This document shows positions 61,334 through 64,000 of a stretch of DNA of 64,000 bases, in pieces (the first letter of the stretch is position 1; each line of letters begins with the position of its first letter). The DNA comes from JAXIPB01 sp045403155 (GTDB lineage Bacteria > Actinomycetota > Actinomycetes > Mycobacteriales > Micromonosporaceae). A program made the translations under genes and the position numbers. Under the pieces are notes generated by a model, which was given only the letters and a program-made list of their open reading frames with translations, made no database searches and was not told the DNA's origin. Location of the stretch: the NCBI GenBank assembly GCA_045403155.1, contig JAXIPB010000071.1, positions 1 to 64,000 on the forward strand. Direction: 5' to 3'.

Positions 61334-61633
61334 ATGCAACCTAGCTACTACGTCGTGCTCGCGGCGGTGCTGTTCACCATCGGGGCGGTCGGGGTGCTGA
61401 TCCGGCGCAACGCGATCGTGCTCTTCATGTGCATCGAGCTGATGCTCAACGCCGCGAACCTGGCGCTGGTCACCTTCAGCCGGATCAACGGAACCCTGGA
61501 CGGTCAGATCATGGCGTTCTTCGTCATGGTCGTGGCCGCGGCCGAGGTCGTCGTCGGCCTCGCGATCATCATGTCGATCTTTCGTACGCGACGTTCCGCG
61601 AGCGTCGACGACGCGAACCTGCTGAGGTACTGA
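61334..61633 (+). CDS. nuoK: NADH-quinone oxidoreductase subunit K
   Basis: A 99-aa protein with three TM helices. The proton-channel glutamates lie in FMCIELMLNAANLAL and AAAEVVVGLAIIMSIF. It follows nuoJ by 9 bases. Confidence 0.97.
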   Translation: MQPSYYVVLAAVLFTIGAVGVLIRRNAIVLFMCIELMLNAANLALVTFSRINGTLDGQIMAFFVMVVAAAEVVVGLAIIMSIFRTRRSASVDDANLLRY

Positions 61634-61640
61634 GGGACAG

Positions 61641-63629
61641 ATGCACGCTTCCGCGTACGAGTTACTCGCAGCCCGCGAGGCGAGCGGCACCCTGGCCTCG
61701 TTCTGGCTCCTGATCGCGATTCCGGCAGTCAGCGGCGGCCTGCTGTTGCTGCTAGGTCGGCGCGCCGACCGGTGGGGGCATCTGCTCGGCTGCGCCAGCG
61801 TGGGTGTCGCGTTCGTGCTCGGCCTGATCTACTTCTTCCAGCTAGGCGGGCTGCCGGAAGATGACCGGCGGGCTGAACTGGATCTGTTCACCTTTATCCA
61901 TGTCGGCGATCTGAAGGTCGACTTTGGACTGCTATTCGATCCGCTTTCGGCCGTGTTCGTGCTGCTCATCACCGGCGTCGGCTTCCTGATCCACGTCTAC
62001 GCGGTCGGCTACATGGCCGATGATCCGGGGCGGCGGAGGTTCTTCGCCTACTTCAACATCTTCGTCGCGGCGATGCTGCTCCTGGTGCTGGGCAACAACT
62101 TCGTCATGCTCTATTTCGGATGGGAGGGCGTCGGCCTCGCCTCCTATCTGTTGATCGCCTTCTGGTACACAAGACCGAGCGCGGCCACGGCCGGCAAGAA
62201 GGCCTACATCATGAACCGGATCGGCGACGCTGGCCTGGTCATCGCGATCTTCCTGATGTTCGCCACGCTCCACACGGTCAGCTACGAGGGCGTGTTCGCC
62301 AACGTCGGATCATTGGCGAGCGGGACACAGCTGGCCCTGGGCCTGCTGCTGCTGATCGGCGCATGCGGCAAGTCCGGTCAGGTCCCGCTGCAGGCGTGGT
62401 TGCCCGACGCGATGGAGGGTCCTACGCCCGTGTCCGCCTTGATCCACGCGGCCACAATGGTCACCGCCGGCGTGTACCTCATCGCCCGATCGAACCCCAT
62501 CTTCGACGCGAATCCCGCCGCACAGGCGGTCGTGGCGACAGTCGGCGTCGTGACCCTGCTGATCGGGGCCATCATCGGGTGCGCCAAGGACGACATCAAG
62601 CGCGTGCTCGCCTGGTCCACCGTCTCGCAGATCGGCTACATGTTCCTCGGCGTAGGCCTGGGCGGGACCGCCTACGCGCTGGCCATCATCCTCCTGCTCG
62701 CGCACGGCTTCTTCAAGGCTGGACTATTCCTCGGCGCGGGCTCGGTCATGCACGCCATGAACGACCAGGTCGACATCCGTCGCTTCGGCGGCCTGTGGAA
62801 GTACATGAAGATCACATGGATTACGTTTGCCGCCGCCTGGCTCGCGATTATCGGCCTGCCGCCGCTGTCGGGCTTCTTCGCCAAGGATCCGATCATCGTG
62901 GCGGCGTTTGAACGGCCTGGCTGGTCCGGCTGGGTGCTGGGGTTCGCTTCGCTGGCTGGCGCAGGCCTGACCGCCTTCTACATGACGCGGCTGTTTGTAC
63001 TGACTTTCCAAGGGCCTGAGCGCTGGACCGACGACTTCGCCGGAGGCGATCAGCGGGGCAAAGGAACGCATCCGCATGAATCGCCGCCGGTGATGACGGT
63101 GCCGCTGATGCTTCTCGCAATCGGATCGGTCGCCGCCGGTGCGCTGATGGCCACCCCGGTGCAGGACTGGCTCAACCCGACGGTCTTCGGCGTTCCAGGC
63201 GACAATGCCGCGTTGATCGCCTCCGGCGAAGCCGAGGTGCTCGGGCACCTGAGCGACGCCGTCGTGACGATCCTGACGATCGCTGCGACGGTGTTGGCCG
63301 GGCTCCTGGCGTGGTGGATGTTCCGAAACGGGACCGCGCTGCAGGAGCAGCCGGCGGGACCGGTCGTCACCGCGGCGCGAAAGAACCTCTACGACGACGC
63401 CTTCAACGAGGCGGTCTTCGAGAAACCCGGCACCTATCTCACCCGGGCACTGGTCTACTTCGACAACAAGGGCATCGACGGTCTGGTCAACGGGCTCGCG
63501 GCGGCGGTCGGCGGCGGCTCCGGTCGACTGCGCCGGTTGCAGACGGGATTCGTTCGGTCCTATGCGCTCTCAATGCTTGGCGGCGCCCTGCTGGTTGCCG
63601 TCGCCTTTCTACTGGTGAGGCTTGGGTAG
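61641..63629 (+). CDS. nuoL: NADH-quinone oxidoreductase subunit L
   Basis: A 662-aa antiporter-like proton-pumping subunit, about 16 TM helices and the long lateral helix. FGWEGVGLASYLLIAFWYT, GKSGQVPLQAWLPDAMEGPT, LIHAATMVTAGVYLIAR and LAWSTVSQIGYMFLGVGLG contain the channel Glu, Lys and His. Confidence 0.97.
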   Translation: MHASAYELLAAREASGTLASFWLLIAIPAVSGGLLLLLGRRADRWGHLLGCASVGVAFVLGLIYFFQLGGLPEDDRRAELDLFTFIHVGDLKVDFGLLFDPLSAVFVLLITGVGFLIHVYAVGYMADDPGRRRFFAYFNIFVAAMLLLVLGNNFVMLYFGWEGVGLASYLLIAFWYTRPSAATAGKKAYIMNRIGDAGLVIAIFLMFATLHTVSYEGVFANVGSLASGTQLALGLLLLIGACGKSGQVPLQAWLPDAMEGPTPVSALIHAATMVTAGVYLIARSNPIFDANPAAQAVVATVGVVTLLIGAIIGCAKDDIKRVLAWSTVSQIGYMFLGVGLGGTAYALAIILLLAHGFFKAGLFLGAGSVMHAMNDQVDIRRFGGLWKYMKITWITFAAAWLAIIGLPPLSGFFAKDPIIVAAFERPGWSGWVLGFASLAGAGLTAFYMTRLFVLTFQGPERWTDDFAGGDQRGKGTHPHESPPVMTVPLMLLAIGSVAAGALMATPVQDWLNPTVFGVPGDNAALIASGEAEVLGHLSDAVVTILTIAATVLAGLLAWWMFRNGTALQEQPAGPVVTAARKNLYDDAFNEAVFEKPGTYLTRALVYFDNKGIDGLVNGLAAAVGGGSGRLRRLQTGFVRSYALSMLGGALLVAVAFLLVRLG

Positions 63630-64000
63630 ATGTCAGACGCTGGCTTTCCGTATCTGTCGCTGCTGACCGTGCTGCCCCTGGCGGGCGCGCTCGTCGTGGC
63701 GCTGCTGCCGCGTACGTGGCCGACCCTGGCCAAACAGGTCGCCCTGGTGTGGTCGCTGGTGGTGCTGGGCCTCACGGTCGCGACCTGGCTCGCCTTCGAT
63801 CCCACGGGTCCGCGGATGCAGCTACGCGAGTCGTACCCGTGGATTCCCACCTGGGATGCCCGCTTCACGTTCGCCGTCGACGGCATCGCCCTGGTGATGG
63901 TCGCGCTAATAGCGGTGCTCGTCCCGCTCGTCATCGTCTACTCGTGGAACGACGCCCAGGGTGAGGCCGGCGCGCCAGCCAAGCGGTCTGTGAACGCGTA
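63630..64000 (+). CDS. nuoM: NADH-quinone oxidoreductase subunit M (5' part, runs off the window)
   Basis: The first 123 or so codons: FPYLSLLTVLPLAGALVVAL, YPWIPTWDARFTFAVDGIAL and VPLVIVYSW match NuoM openings. It starts directly after the nuoL stop. nuoN presumably follows beyond the window. Confidence 0.93.
   Translation, partial: MSDAGFPYLSLLTVLPLAGALVVALLPRTWPTLAKQVALVWSLVVLGLTVATWLAFDPTGPRMQLRESYPWIPTWDARFTFAVDGIALVMVALIAVLVPLVIVYSWNDAQGEAGAPAKRSVNA

Overview
The window is chromosomal DNA from a high-GC actinobacterium. Start codons are often GTG, neighbouring genes commonly overlap by 4 bases (ATGA/GTGA), and the content is typical of the group: futalosine-type menaquinone genes, ResABC cytochrome c maturation, BldC, SigK/RskA and a 14-subunit type NADH dehydrogenase. 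The order UbiD-like, prenyltransferase, UbiX-like, Lrp/AsnC regulator, mqnE resembles Streptomyces. The dispersed GATCATGA palindromes remind me of Micromonosporaceae-like genomes, but I cannot fix the genus.

Layout. 1-3100 is a scar region: a truncated XRE regulator, the 3' half of a tRNA, a decayed flavin-oxidase start, and a response regulator and a ferric-reductase-like gene that truncate each other. 3200-8320 holds a PLP dehydratase, oligopeptidase B, hemL and a phosphatase. 8316-12381 is resA-ccdA-resB-resC. 12410-18600 is a quinone block (UbiD-like, MqnP, UbiX-like) with an ACC deaminase inside it, followed by bldC, an Lrp regulator and an SDR. 18800-24280 runs leftwards with a glycolipid-binding-like protein, a DEAD-box helicase, a zinc-ribbon proline-rich membrane protein and an NlpC/P60 hydrolase. 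24576-26500 is mqnE plus two small membrane proteins. 26667-31745 is a secreted M14 carboxypeptidase and a B12 uptake operon behind a cobalamin riboswitch. 31845-39177 holds VOC/MarR, a HelD/HelR-like helicase, ArsR, MFS, mqnA and a class A beta-lactamase-like protein. 39357-43051 is paaABCDE. 43135-45173 is a sigK-rskA-DUF4383 unit with two matching SigK-type promoters. 45261-48415 is MerR/DUF4188, mqnC and menG. 48464-49424 is a frameshifted AbiEi/DUF559-like gene. 49645 to the end is menJ-nuoABCDEFGHIJKL and the start of nuoM, behind a Rex-like site.

Together the genes build respiration. Menaquinone is made by MqnA, MqnE, MqnC, MqnP, UbiD/UbiX-like enzymes and MenG, and its side chain is saturated by MenJ. 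Complex I feeds it electrons, ResABC matures c-type cytochromes, and HemL supplies tetrapyrrole. MqnB and MqnD are not in the window.

The most notable structure is a dispersed family of intergenic repeats. Six intact copies of a gap-free 67-bp unit and one split copy share a near-perfect 26-bp palindrome. Two related 83-bp units share the same head, and one of these is translated as the N-terminus of MqnP. Several genes take their stop codon from inside a repeat, including both members of a convergent pair ending in the same copy.
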